DNA of 64,000 bases from Acanthosoma haemorrhoidale (lineage: Eukaryota; Arthropoda; Insecta; Hemiptera; Acanthosomatidae), in assembly GCA_930367205.1 (NCBI GenBank), contig OV884009.1, forward strand, positions 33,427,841 to 33,491,840. Reading direction: 5' to 3'. The notes under the pieces are model-generated. The model ran no database searches. It had not been told where the DNA came from and worked only from the letters and a program-made list of their open reading frames with translations. The translations under genes and the position numbers were made by a program. Of the stretch, positions 1-10,506 are shown piece after piece. Every line of letters starts with the position of its first letter. The first letter of the stretch is position 1.

Positions 1-489
1 TATACACAATCCCAGAAAGGAACGGGTTCATGGATTTCTTGATTCTTCACAACTCCGTTATACCAAGGGGAATGTTCTGACATATAGTCACCGTCATGAA
101 ATGAGAAGCTTGAGATGAAGGAGCCATATGGTGGCAGGTGAGGACTAATCTCTAATTTGTTAATTGCTTAATGATTGACATTATCAAAGTAAAGGAGTCA
201 CATGTATAGAAGAGATGTAGTGTACAGAGTTGCAACAGGGCTTGCCATGTATTGCGGGTCTCGAACTTCTAATTTGGTGACGGCAATACTATAGGTCTCT
301 TGTTTTCCCTGGCCATTTTGACATTGTCCACCAGCCACTTTTTCACATTTATTGTATTAAGTCACAATTATCAGCAACTGAAGTGCTGGGAGGTATGGTC
401 TATGTCCAACTGATTCAGAGTATTGATTTCACAGTCACAACCAAGCAGCAGTAAAGGTCTATTATTGATCATATGAAACATTATAACAC
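1..489. other. Unassigned left edge
   Basis: I see no open frame or recognisable element. The sequence leads into the LINE remnant that follows and may be its 5' untranslated part, but nothing in it proves that. Confidence 0.4.
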
Positions 490-1195
490 TAACTGAAAAT
501 GAAGTATAAAGTACTGAAGAAATGCAGGATTGATCTGCTTGGAATTAGAGAAGTTAAGGAAAAATTTCTTTAAGAGTCAATATGGGAGCAAGCACCACAA
601 GGGGTAGTCATTGTAATGAATCAGAATCTTTAAAAAAAGTATAGCATTGGAAACCTGTTAGATCTCTATTAATTACAGAGGATTTGCAGCTAATCGTAGG
701 ATGGTAGCCTTATAGGCTCAAAACAAAAAGTGCAAAATTATTACCTGTGGAGACCTCTATGCAACAGGAAGGGAGAACAGAAGAATTCATGGTGTAATAG
801 ACACATGTGGAAGAAAAAGGACATTCATTAAATGACAGTGGTCAAAAACTGTTGGACATCTGTGACGATAATCTGTTGCAAGGAACTCACTGAAGTGATA
901 AACTGCAAGAGATAAATGCAGAATTAAAACTGGATGGTTTTAAACAAGCCATTAACACTACCATAATCCAGATAGCAAAAGTGGTATGTGTCACAAAGAA
1001 AATATGAATATATACCAAGAAATCAAGCAGCTGTATAGAAGAAGTCAAGGAGGTAATTGCCTAAAAAAAGAAATATCTGAAAGGCATGATTATGTAAGGA
1101 GTAGAAATACGGCAAAAGCTAAATCCTGGGAGAACAGCAGAGCTATTACTATGAAAATTTTAGGAAGTTCTGAACTACAGGTAAAGACTCTAGAG

Positions 1196-1620
1196 CAGGG
1201 GTGGCCAACCCAAATGATCTTGTGGGCCACTTTAGAAATGCATCATAACTCCACAGGCCACATATAACATTATATATCCCCATATTAAAACATAGAGCCT
1301 GCTATATTAGATGTTCCAAGATGCACACACATCATGAGTTCGCAGAATATAATTTAATTATTCTGCGAACTCATAACTGTAAACTCATAAATAAAACAGG
1401 CAATATCTGTCATATATTTGCAAGAATAATATTTTAAAATCACAACTAATTTTTCTCATAATTTTGACAGTTAATTTTTGAATATATGGATGCACAAATA
1501 ATGTATTTTTTTAATACATTGGTTTTCACTATTTTGGCTATTATAAAATAAATATATTTCGAAAAAGTGTGATGAATCTCACAGGCAGGAAAAATGTTTA
1601 AAGCGGGTTGGCCACTCCTG
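1196..1620. mobile_element. Non-autonomous hAT-type DNA transposon (MITE)
   Basis: The 425-bp segment is flanked on both sides by the same 8 bp, CTCTAGAG (1188-1195 and 1621-1628), the duplication length typical of hAT elements. Its ends are 16-bp inverted repeats, CAGGGGTGGCCAACCC on the left and the reverse complement of CAGGAGTGGCCAACCC on the right, with one mismatch. It holds no transposase frame. It sits inside a LINE remnant, so it is younger than that insertion. Confidence 0.93.
1334..1374. repeat. Perfect internal palindrome in the hAT MITE
   Basis: ATGAGTTCGCAGAAT (1334-1348) is followed after 11 AT-rich bases by its exact reverse complement (1360-1374). The 15-bp stem with a short loop would form a strong hairpin within the hAT element. 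Confidence 0.9.
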
Positions 1621-2720
1621 CTCTAGAGGAAGAAAAAGAAAGCAAATTAGTAGCATAAATTTTGCAAAAGTCATGGTAAACAAACGTTGAGGAAATTTTA
1701 GAAGAATGGAGGATTCATTCCCAGGAATGGAAAGCGAGAAGAAAAACTGTAATCGAATGACTGTGTTGAAGATGAAGTGGAAGCAGTCATATTTAGGCTG
1801 AAAAATGGAATAGCTGCAGAGTTTATAAAATATGAATGGCAAGATCAAAATCTTGTGAGTACTGTGGGTGGGAAAATTATCATCAAAGATTAGAAATATA
1901 TCATTGTACCAGTTCACAAAAAAAGAAACCAAAGTGAATGCGACAATTTCAGCCAAATTTGTCTCTCCTGAATAATGTCTTTATGTCTTAGCAGATGGTA
2001 TAGTACTTATGGTGGATTCACAGGGAAACCTACAAAAACGTTGCAAGTAGAACAGTGAGACTGTATTAAAAACACAGAAATAAATGTGATCAAGAGATAA
2101 ATAATGCAAGTGAGAAGAAACGAAAAAGAGTTCAGGGACACTTGACAAGGATGTTTAGGCAGATACAAATAATTTGGTACATTCGTTAACCAGTACAGTA
2201 GAATAGATTTGGAACTTGATAATATAGTACAGATGAATATATGTACATCAATAACAGACTCATAGGTAAAAAAGATAAATCAAGCTTTTCATTTAAACTA
2301 AAAAATTTTCTGTTACAAAATATGGATATGAAAATTGAAAACCACCTTACAGGAAACTTCTGCAAAATATCCATGGCAGAGGTGAGGTCCCTCAGGATAA
2401 TAGTGGGAAACAATGCAGAGATTGTGTCCAGAATGAGATAAGGGAAGAGGTAAACAACAAAGGCTGTGAAGCGATAGCTTAGATGGTTTGGACATGTGTA
2501 CAAATTTCCGGTGGTTAGAAAAGTTAAGTTTTAGATGAAAGCCAGAGCTGACACAGGCATATAAATAAGGAATACCTGGACAGGTTGACAAGAGATAAGA
2601 TGAAGCGCAATGGACCCAAATCTGATATAAAGCAGTTAGTTTTTAGGATTTCAGCTGCCAACAAGACCACTGCCATTGAAGATGATTCAGTAGTTCTCTG
2701 AACGGTACCATCATCATCAT

Positions 2721-3264
2721 GATTCATTCGTTCAAATCAATGATCCACTTCTGTTAGTGCTTTACTTCAATCCTCTATTTCTTTATTTCTCTCCTAGATT
2801 CTTGAGAGGGAAAGTTAGGTTTCATTATTGTCTAAGGTCCTTTCAGTATAGTGACAATTTAGTGAAATAAAATTACAAGAGAGATACATTCAGGGCATAA
2901 AAATAAAATTGTGTTCCTCATTTTATAATTGATCTAACCAAGTTCAGGCACAGAAGGTTCTTGGTTTTGGCCATAAGCAGCACGATATTTGCAATACATA
3001 AGTATTTAACAGATCCCGAAAAGGGACCTGTTCCGCAAAAAACTAATATTAAGATACAAAGAATGTTCGGTATAAAATACAAAGCAAATATTAAATACAA
3101 ATTTGTAACATGCATAAATAAAGATTAAATAAATAAAAAGTATCATCTGTTCTAGTATTTGTAGCATAAAACAGGAGTTCTGAGAATCCTTATAAGCCTG
3201 CTATTCCCGAGTTCATCGCTTCTTGTTTCACAATCAATTCCCAAACACATTTTTTGTTTAAAAA
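2721..3264. other. Unassigned spacer
   Basis: AT-rich sequence between the LINE remnant and the pogo-like MITE. I see no coding frame, element end or structured repeat. Confidence 0.5.
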
Positions 3265-3266
3265 TA

Positions 3267-3760
3267 CAGTAAAACCTCGTTTATCCGAACTAACTGGGAC
3301 CAAAGGCAATCAGGACAATCAAAAACCCTAATTATCCAAGTAATAAGCAAAATCAAAATCCTTAAATAAGCAGACTTACAATTTATTACATTAAAAAAAC
3401 TAAGTAACAAACTTGCACAGTATTGTTACCAAGAATTAAAAAATATAAAAATAACTTTTCACATAATTTTGCTCAGAAGCATCCAGTAAGATAAAAAAAA
3501 AAAGCCTTTTTTCATCAGAATTATAAATTTGAAAGGGTGGGTGAAACTCGACAAAAAGCATTTTATTACCATAATTTACTGAATTATTATCTATGCAGGA
3601 ATTGTACATTACCCCAAACTATAAAGTAAATATTTGGTGTACTTAAAGTTCCATTCTTGCTATCATAGTTAATAATTATTATCTAAGGTGAACATCAAAT
3701 ATAAAAAATGTCTACAAATCTAATCTCGATCAACGAGGGCCAAATAAACAAGTTCTACTG
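3267..3760. mobile_element. pogo/Tigger-like MITE
   Basis: A 494-bp segment begins with CAGTAAAACCTCGTTTATCC and ends with a diverged inverted copy of it (its complement reads CAGTAGAACTTGTTTATTTG). A TA lies on each side (3265-3266 and 3761-3762), as expected of Tc1/mariner-pogo elements, whose ends often carry a CAGTNAAACCTCG motif. No transposase remains. Confidence 0.75.
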
Positions 3761-3762
3761 TA

Positions 3763-5463
3763 ACAAATTTTATATTAATTAATCTACTGTATGAATTTTG
3801 TTATTCTTGGAGGACATGGCCCAAGAATATAAAGTTTTTATTTTTTATTCCATTCAATAATTAGGAGTTAAATAAAAAGTGTTAAATCCTACTATGTTAA
3901 TAATATAGTTAATAAACGATTCTAGTACAAACATGCTTCTTTTTAACAATCACATATTTCATGTATGTAATTACAACATAATGTTCACAATTAGCTAATT
4001 ACATTGCTCTTAAAGACTTCTTTTTTTTGACCATTGTTGTTTCAATCATCAAAACCTCATTATCTAAAAGAAACTCATCCCCTTTTACTACAGGTAATTA
4101 AGACCCCACTTACAGGTAATTAGGACCCCACTGTGCTGGATGTTGCATAATAAAAAAAACTAGTTCAAAGAATTTTTGAGAAGTATATCACAAAATTTGC
4201 AAATTGGATCATTTTTATGTTACTTTCTTTCCGAAACAAAATAAATTATATCAATTGTCTTGAGTTTGTATTTGAAATTTAACCTCTAAATCATACTAAT
4301 AAGTAGAAATTGATTTATATGGTCTTATTTATTTATCAATAAATATATCTTTCAGCTCAAACTATTACAATCAATTAATATAAATGAAGTTATTATAATG
4401 CTATGTCAACATTATTTTATATTTTAATTGAAAACTAAAAAAAATATAAAGAACAAACATCTCAATGGACCAAAAAAGTATTATTAAAATTATAAAACAG
4501 ATAGTTAATTTTAAAGATCTTGAGCACTTATTTGTTCCTTTAAGGATAAGCTTTTCAGAAGATTTAATTTCTCTATTCTTTAAATACATCTAGACCCCAC
4601 ACTTTCACATGCAATATTATAACTTCATTAAATGGTCCAGCTGGCATATTTTTGTTTATGGGTTGATTCAATTAGCTTTAATTCTCTATCACAAAAGGTA
4701 AGAAACAATTCTTTTTGATAAAAGAAGAAAAAATATAATCATCTTAACATATATAACTTTACTAAAAAACACCAAATAAAGTTAAATACTTACATAAATG
4801 CAACAAAGTTAGGTTATGTACATGAATAGGTACAACACAGTTGATAAAAAAATACACAGGTTGAGATAACTTTCTTAAATCATGAAGGGAATTTACTAAA
4901 CCAATGTCATTGTAGGAAACAAAGAAATTGTATATCAACTAACAAGTTGAAGCATGCATAATATTGGTAATGTAAGAAAGAGAAATGTACCAAGCTAAGA
5001 TTATAGAAGATATCAAGAGTCAAAGCACACAAAACTATTTCTGTATCGTCGTTTAACAAATTTTAAAATTATACCCATAAGATTTGTATACAAAAATAAC
5101 ATAAAATTGAACTCATAGCATAAGTAAGAAGAAACTAAGATTAAGCTGTATGAAAGTCCTTCCAATAAGATATTGATTAATTAATGAAAGAAATCAGACA
5201 CAGCAAAAATGATACAGCATGTGATTAGGGAATTCACATAAAAAGCGAATGAGATGTTTACGATTTCCCGTATTGGCATAAAAGTTGGCATTATTTTAAA
5301 AATAAACAATATGTAATTAAAAAAAGAAAGCATGGGAGATAGAAATCTACACATAATAAATGCATCAGACAACTAACTAGCTGCATAATATGATGATTAA
5401 CCAATTTTATCTAGCCATCTACATTACTTATTATAAAAGCAATTTATTAAGATTGCTACTTAC
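3763..5463. other. AT-rich sequence, probable Paip2 intron
   Basis: No coding exon recognised on either strand. If the Paip2 exon at 5464-5589 is spliced leftwards, all of this is its downstream intron. The only structured item is the 22-bp tandem duplication near 4.1 kb. I looked for the next Paip2 exon (the Glu-rich segment following the MWMENEEEF motif) and did not find it here. Confidence 0.5.
4090..4133. repeat. 22-bp tandem duplication
   Basis: Two adjacent 22-bp copies (4090-4111 and 4112-4133) share the core ACAGGTAATTA and CCCCACT, differing at two positions. Confidence 0.85.
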
Positions 5464-5598
5464 TTCTTTATCGAACTCTTCTTCATTCTCCATCCACATA
5501 TATTCCTGAAATATTGAGTTGGAGTTGGACTTTTCCTCTTTGAACCTATTTTTGTCATCTTCCACTGTTTCATGTTCTGGGATTTTCATCTTTAGAAC
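5464..5598 (-). CDS. Paip2: Paip2-like exon, polyadenylate-binding protein-interacting protein 2 (partial)
   Basis: Paip2 proteins bind poly(A)-binding protein in the cytoplasm and repress translation. Read on the minus strand, the segment has an acceptor (TTTTTAAG just before 5598), a start codon at 5589-5587 and 42 codons ending in a perfect GTAAGT donor (5463-5458). Residues 29-41 read EYMWMENEEEFDK, the hallmark of the acidic PABP-binding region (PAM1) that follows the N-terminus in animal Paip2. The start fits a protein beginning MKIP, close to insect Paip2 N-termini as I recall them. The remaining exons (acidic region, C-terminal PAM2) are not visible and probably lie left of the window. 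It is transcribed away from SepSecS. Confidence 0.85.
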
Positions 5599-6014
5599 CT
5601 TAAAAATAAAACAAACACATGAAAAAGGAAAACTCTACAAAACAAATTAATAATAATTCCAAAAGATCAAGCTAAATAAGGTAAAAAAAACACCAGATGA
5701 TTTTACTATTAATTATTAAAACTGAACATAATTTATATTTCTTTTGAAAAAAAAACAAACAATCAATTCGGATATTAATCGCAAAATGTTTAACCCTAAT
5801 ATAAAGCGTACAGAAAAAAAATATTGCATAAGGAAACTTTTTCAAATATGTAACCACTTCTAATGCCTTAACATAAACAACAAAAGGCTACACAATTAAC
5901 TAAGATTATTGTAAATAGTGTACGTGCTCACAATTATTTTCAGAAAATAATCTTACGATTGCATGAAATCAATACCTGTTTTTATATATAACACGATTAG
6001 AAACTGGGACTTAC

Positions 6015-6110
6015 AAACTACGACACAAAGGTTCTGTGTTGAGCACGACAGACTGGTTAGAAGGCTAGTGGCAATGTTGCCAAAACATAATATGACTATC
6101 AATTTTAACT
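6015..6110 (-). promoter_or_regulatory. Candidate 5' untranslated exon / promoter of Paip2
   Basis: On the minus strand this short, relatively GC- and CpG-rich island in AT-rich DNA ends in a GTAAGT donor (6014-6009). It would splice to the Paip2 acceptor 413 nt away. This is inference from composition and one splice signal; no promoter motif is decisive. Confidence 0.3.
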
Positions 6111-6449
6111 GTATCAGTAAAAAAACTATACACAAAATGTAACAAAACCCTTTTGATAGTAACAATTATAAATTATTATTAAGATTAATTGAATTTTCAC
6201 TTCTTTTCTAGATTTAAATTTTAAAATTATTATATAATATAAACATAAGCAAAAAACATGAACTATCTATCAACCACTAAGAAACAGGCTATTATATTAA
6301 AACTATTGCACGCACATATTGATAGATATTTCTTTATTGAAATGTTTACATGCAATCAATACAGTAGTATTTTAAGCAGTATTTGGAAATCCAGTTTATG
6401 CGTTCTTGTTACTTTGTTGGGGGAGGCTCATTAACTGAATCCACCTCAC
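6111..6449. other. Unassigned AT-rich spacer
   Basis: Nothing recognised between the candidate Paip2 first exon and the 3' end of the Jockey element. Confidence 0.5.
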
Positions 6450-8935
6450 TAGCCACTTTAGTACTTATCACAATATGTTACTTGATTTCAAGGAGTATGG
6501 AGCATTAACATACGGACTAGAATAACTAGGGAGGTGGTAATAGAGATTTGGGTAGCAGGAGACGGCTAGATCTTTAATGGATGGGAAATTGAGATCGGCG
6601 TGCAGAGTACGGTTGTTGATAGAAGGGAGCATTAGCTATCTTTCGAAGGATTCGGATTACAGAGACTTGTTACAGAAAAATATTGGAGGGTTTGCCACTC
6701 CCCTAGCCTTCTATTCCGTAAGATCAGGTAGGCTGGCGTATCGTTTCGTAGATTCTCTTGTTTTCTATTGTTATTTTAGGGCAATTTTCCATGAGACGAA
6801 GAAGTAGTTTAAACAGTCTGTTCATTTCTTGTCGCTTTGATGTGATGTGAGTTCCTTATCTAGAACAAGTACTAGATCAAGGAGGGGATTCGTTGATGAG
6901 TTAAACTGAAGGATAAGACGAGTGACGGAGGGTGAAGTGTAGGTGACATGAGAAAACTTATCAGCATTATTTTTTAATCTTCACCGTTCCGGAAGATCAA
7001 GGTGTTCATGTAACGCTTGGGGAGCGAAGATGGAGTCAGGATTGAAAGGGGGGATGGCTGCGCCGATAGTGTATTCATGAAGAGAGGTTGAGGGATGAGA
7101 AGGCATACCAGAAGAGTACTAATAGAACAGGATGGGACTGAGTGCACCACCGTAGGGGACACCGGCAAGTTGCGGGAATGAGGTAAATGTGGTAGAGGCG
7201 TAGGATTCCCTGACATATCTTACAGGTAGGCATAATAGGATGGTGAGGTAGTATATCGAACGAAGACTATCTTTGAGTTTACAGGTCAAGCGCAAGTGCC
7301 ATACTCGATCAAAGGCCTGAGACACGTCGAGTAATACATCAGAGCAATAAACTTTCTTCCCAAATGAAGAAGAAATAAAATCAACAAAGCGATGGGATTG
7401 ATAGATAGTGGAGTGCGAGAAGCGAATATACCATACTAGTGAGGGGGGGGTATAGGATTGGAGAGTATGAGGAGTAAAAGCTTTATTGGGAGGGAAGTAG
7501 GTAGTGAAAATGGAGACAGAGGCAAAGAGGCAAAAGTAGAGGATTAAAGGGTTATAGTACAGCTTAACAAGACTACGTACCCTTACTACGTTACGTTACG
7601 TTACGTTGGGTAGTATGATAAGTTTCTGTTACCAGGACAATGTCAATGTTTTTGGTTTCTAGTAATATTATAAATTCGTTCCTGTGTCGAAGATGTCCGT
7701 TGCAGTTATATAGTAGGATGGACAGAGGTTTGTAGGACAGAGCAATCATGGGTAGGAGATGGGCACTAACATAACTGTGAATTTTCGTAGAGTTCCAGTA
7801 AGGGGGAGACTTTTTTTAGTTTATTATTTAAATACGCTCAGAAGCACAACTTAAAATGATTACATGTTTTGGTCACAGAGGTGGTATACATACATACTCG
7901 ATAGTCTTTTTTTACTTATAATGTAATACATGATGTAAATCTAACAGTAGAAAAAAACTAACAAAAATAGACCGAGGTTCTTAGGACAGGGAAATCGTAG
8001 GTGTGAGGTGGAGACTAACATGACTGCAATTTTGTAGAATTTCGGAAAAGGGGATAATTAAGGATTGTAGCTGGCCTTCAATTCGGGACAGATTATTTAT
8101 CGCTGTGAGGTTGTACTATGATTCATGAGTACGAGGGATATGTTACTAGGTCGGAGTTAGGGCTATTGGGATCTGGTCATAGATCTAGCCACCAACTCAG
8201 GATTGTTTGGGGTTGATGAAGTGTTGTTGAGGAGACGTGGAGGTTGCTGATGCTGAGCTGCTCGTTGGGGCTGACGTTATGGAGTCGTTGGGTTGCGGCG
8301 GCCTGGTAATCAGTTTCGGAGGTGGCTGGTGTCAGACTGGAGTAGTCGGGGTCTGGTTAAAATGGGGTTGATGAGTAGGTCGCCGATGACTTTGTGATCT
8401 ACGTCTAGAACCCTGGTCCCAGTAGACCCCCAAGCCCCTGTAGTTAACTAAGTACTCTAGAAAGCAATCGGTGCAAGTTCCCAGCCTTTGGAGTGGTTTT
8501 TGCTTGGTGGTGTCCTGCACACTTGACACAAAAGTTTGGGTTGGGTCATCAGATGTTCTTTGCGTGGGTAAATCACTGACAGTGGGTACATTGACAAATT
8601 TCTTTTAGTTACTAGGGCTCTTCGTACCTTGATTCTTGTATAAAGAAAGGGCCAAATGAAAAATATGTCTAAGTTGTTAGCTGCAGGCTCTATATTGACA
8701 AGGAATAAAGAAAGTGCTGTCTTCTTTGTTTGGTGTATAGCAATTCAGGCATCGTGGGCCGTAAACCGAACTTTTCTAGTTTCCTTGATCATTTCAATAG
8801 GTACAGAGGGGTAAAGGTTTCTGATAACCATTCGGAATGGTTTTTATTCCTTCAGTTAGTAGGTGAAATGTTTAATTTTGTTTCTTTCGACAAACTTGTT
8901 GATTATGTGGTGGGCGTCTGAGGTATTAGGGTGTG
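6450..8935 (-). mobile_element. Decayed Jockey-clade LINE (gag, endonuclease, RT)
   Basis: Read on the minus strand the parts appear in Jockey order. The gag-like ORF1 (about 8930-8040) has a zinc-knuckle stretch near 8505-8530 (CVKCAG) and, just after, NYRG (near 8440). The APE endonuclease start (about 7745-7620) includes NIDIVLVTET. Reverse transcriptase (7325-7119) includes SQAFDRVWH and AGVPYGGALSP. The late region (about 7000-6480) includes NAPFY. There are many stops and frameshifts, and the middle of the endonuclease is missing. The same family recurs at 28.16-28.66 kb. Confidence 0.85.
7587..7607. repeat. (ACGTT)4 microsatellite
   Basis: Four perfect copies of a 5-bp unit lie inside the broken endonuclease region of the Jockey element, which has lost most of that domain at this point. 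Confidence 0.9.
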
Positions 8936-9029
8936 ACAGTTGTGTCTCTTATTATTCTTAGTGAACGATTTCTTACAACGAACAGAGGAGATTTTTTGAC
9001 AGAAGTCGATTAATTGTGAATTTTTTTTT

Positions 9030-9049
9030 GAGAGAGAGAGAGAGAGAGA
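9030..9049. repeat. (GA)n microsatellite
   Basis: About ten GA dinucleotides follow a run of nine T. Confidence 0.95.
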
Positions 9050-9109
9050 ACATAGAGAACATCTATATTTAAATCAGTCTACCTTTCCACACTAGTTACA
9101 TGGCAGTGG

Positions 9110-9435
9110 GAGCTGGGCAACACTCAATAGGCTTAAATGTGAAATCACTAACAGGGTGCTCTAGAAGGTACTATGTGAGGAATAAGAGAATCAGGGAGAT
9201 ATCATCAATTCCATGACTGAAGCAGTTCTTGAAAAATAAACAGTTGAGGCGGCTCGCCCATTTATACAGGATGGAAGAGACCCAGGAGACAAGTAGAATA
9301 ATAGAGGCACGGTACATTGGCATAATGCTCGGGGAAAGGGGCCTACCTATCACACCTAGAACATGTTTCAAGATTGACACTATTGAAAATGAAGTGCTGT
9401 CACTAAACCACGAAGACTGGCATCGTTGAACCAAT
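9110..9435 (+). mobile_element. LINE ORF2 C-terminal fragment
   Basis: The plus-strand frame ending at 9429 contains LRRLAHLYRMEET followed by a region like GERGLP and ends LNHEDWHR. This is the layout of the C-terminal tail of many LINE polyproteins (RWLGHV-RM-basic-GRP-RDRxxW). An upstream frameshifted part (about 9150-9220) continues the similarity. It is 5'-truncated and separate from the 490-2720 copy. Confidence 0.6.
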
Positions 9436-9439
9436 TACC

Positions 9440-10377
9440 ACCACGCTGAATGGCTCTGAGAAGATAGAAAAAAAAAGAAGTAGAGAAGACGGCTCCAGTT
9501 ATAAAATAGGTTATATTTTACATGTTTCTTCCCTAAGGCAATCGTTACCCCAACATAAACGGAGATGTGTTCCATTTTTCAGTTGGGCACTATTAATGCA
9601 GGCTACTTTAGCTGTACATGCAACAAACAGTAAACTGAACTGTCTTAGTTGATGAACTATTATGAACATGAGTTCACTTATGAATTAATATAAAATATAA
9701 TTATCTTTTATAGATGTATTTTGATACATAATTCTAATTCTGATTAGTTCTATGTTGTAATCCTGAAAACGATTTTTATAAACTTCAGTAATTACTACCT
9801 GACCTACAGATGGTCCACGTAGAAACAAAATGACAATACTAATATATCTATTAGTAATTGCACTTTCTATCAAATTTAAACTTTTTTTCTAATTGTTTTA
9901 TAATGGTACATTTGGTAACTTTGGAACATGTCCTAAATCAAAATTAGATCTCTTTATGATTATAGATTGTATTTTCGTGGATACCTTTATTAAAATGATC
10001 TATTTATCACTAATTCGATGGGAATATTAAATTTAAAAATATGTTTTTCATTCCATTTTCGGGTAACACTGTTAAGTTGTAGGGAATGGTTCAATCATAA
10101 TCGTCGGTTGACTTATGCATTTGGAGTTCATGTGTAAAGTTAACCTGATGCCTCTCTTATTAAACAAATTACCTTGATATTTAAATGGTATGGCTTCCTA
10201 TTCTATCTAGTGTAAGCTATAATAAATATGTTTTTTTGATGGATGTTGTAGTTTCCTTATTTGTTATTTATTTTCTTTATCATGTGTAAGCATAACATTG
10301 TCAATCCAAGTAGTAAACAGTATTCTGCATTACTTAGTCTTTTTTTTGTTCTTTTTAACATATTATAATTTTTTAAG
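9440..10377. other. SepSecS upstream region
   Basis: No coding sequence seen. A good acceptor lies at its right edge: a T-rich tract ending TTTTTTAAG at 10377, 15 bases before the SepSecS start codon. A 5' untranslated exon therefore probably lies upstream, but I could not locate it. Confidence 0.4.
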
Positions 10378-10392
10378 GGCTTTTAAAACAAT

Positions 10393-10506
10393 ATGAATGC
10401 ACAAAGCTTCACACTAGCTGAAAGGTTGATTCCTTCAACGTACATTCAGCAAGCTGTATCAGCGAAAAAATGTCGTGAAAACTTGATAAAGACATTTATT
10501 GAACAG
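10393..10506 (+). CDS. SEPSECS: SepSecS coding exon 1 (residues 1-38)
   Basis: Begins at the ATG after AAAACAAT and ends at a GTATTT donor, phase 0. The N-terminus ([18 protein letters not shown]) aligns with the human start, including the ERL motif. A good acceptor at 10376-10377 suggests this exon starts at 10378 with a short untranslated leader spliced from upstream. Confidence 0.92.

Larger units (their letters stand above)
490..2720 (+). mobile_element. Decayed non-LTR retrotransposon (LINE), endonuclease to C-terminus
   Basis: Conceptual translation across several frames gives pieces in LINE ORF2 order. Near 515-560 a piece reading like DLLGIREVK matches the start of an APE-type endonuclease. 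About 830-1000 resembles the end of that domain, and 1000-1190 the linker. At 1770-1960 a piece with RLKNG, then a segment like IIVPVHKK, matches the start of reverse transcriptase. At 2370-2440 and 2480-2520 come the late motifs, AEVRSLR and RWFGHV. The catalytic core of the RT is missing between about 1970 and 2200, and stops and frameshifts are frequent, so it is dead. A hAT element is inserted at 1196-1620. The exact clade is uncertain. Confidence 0.75.
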
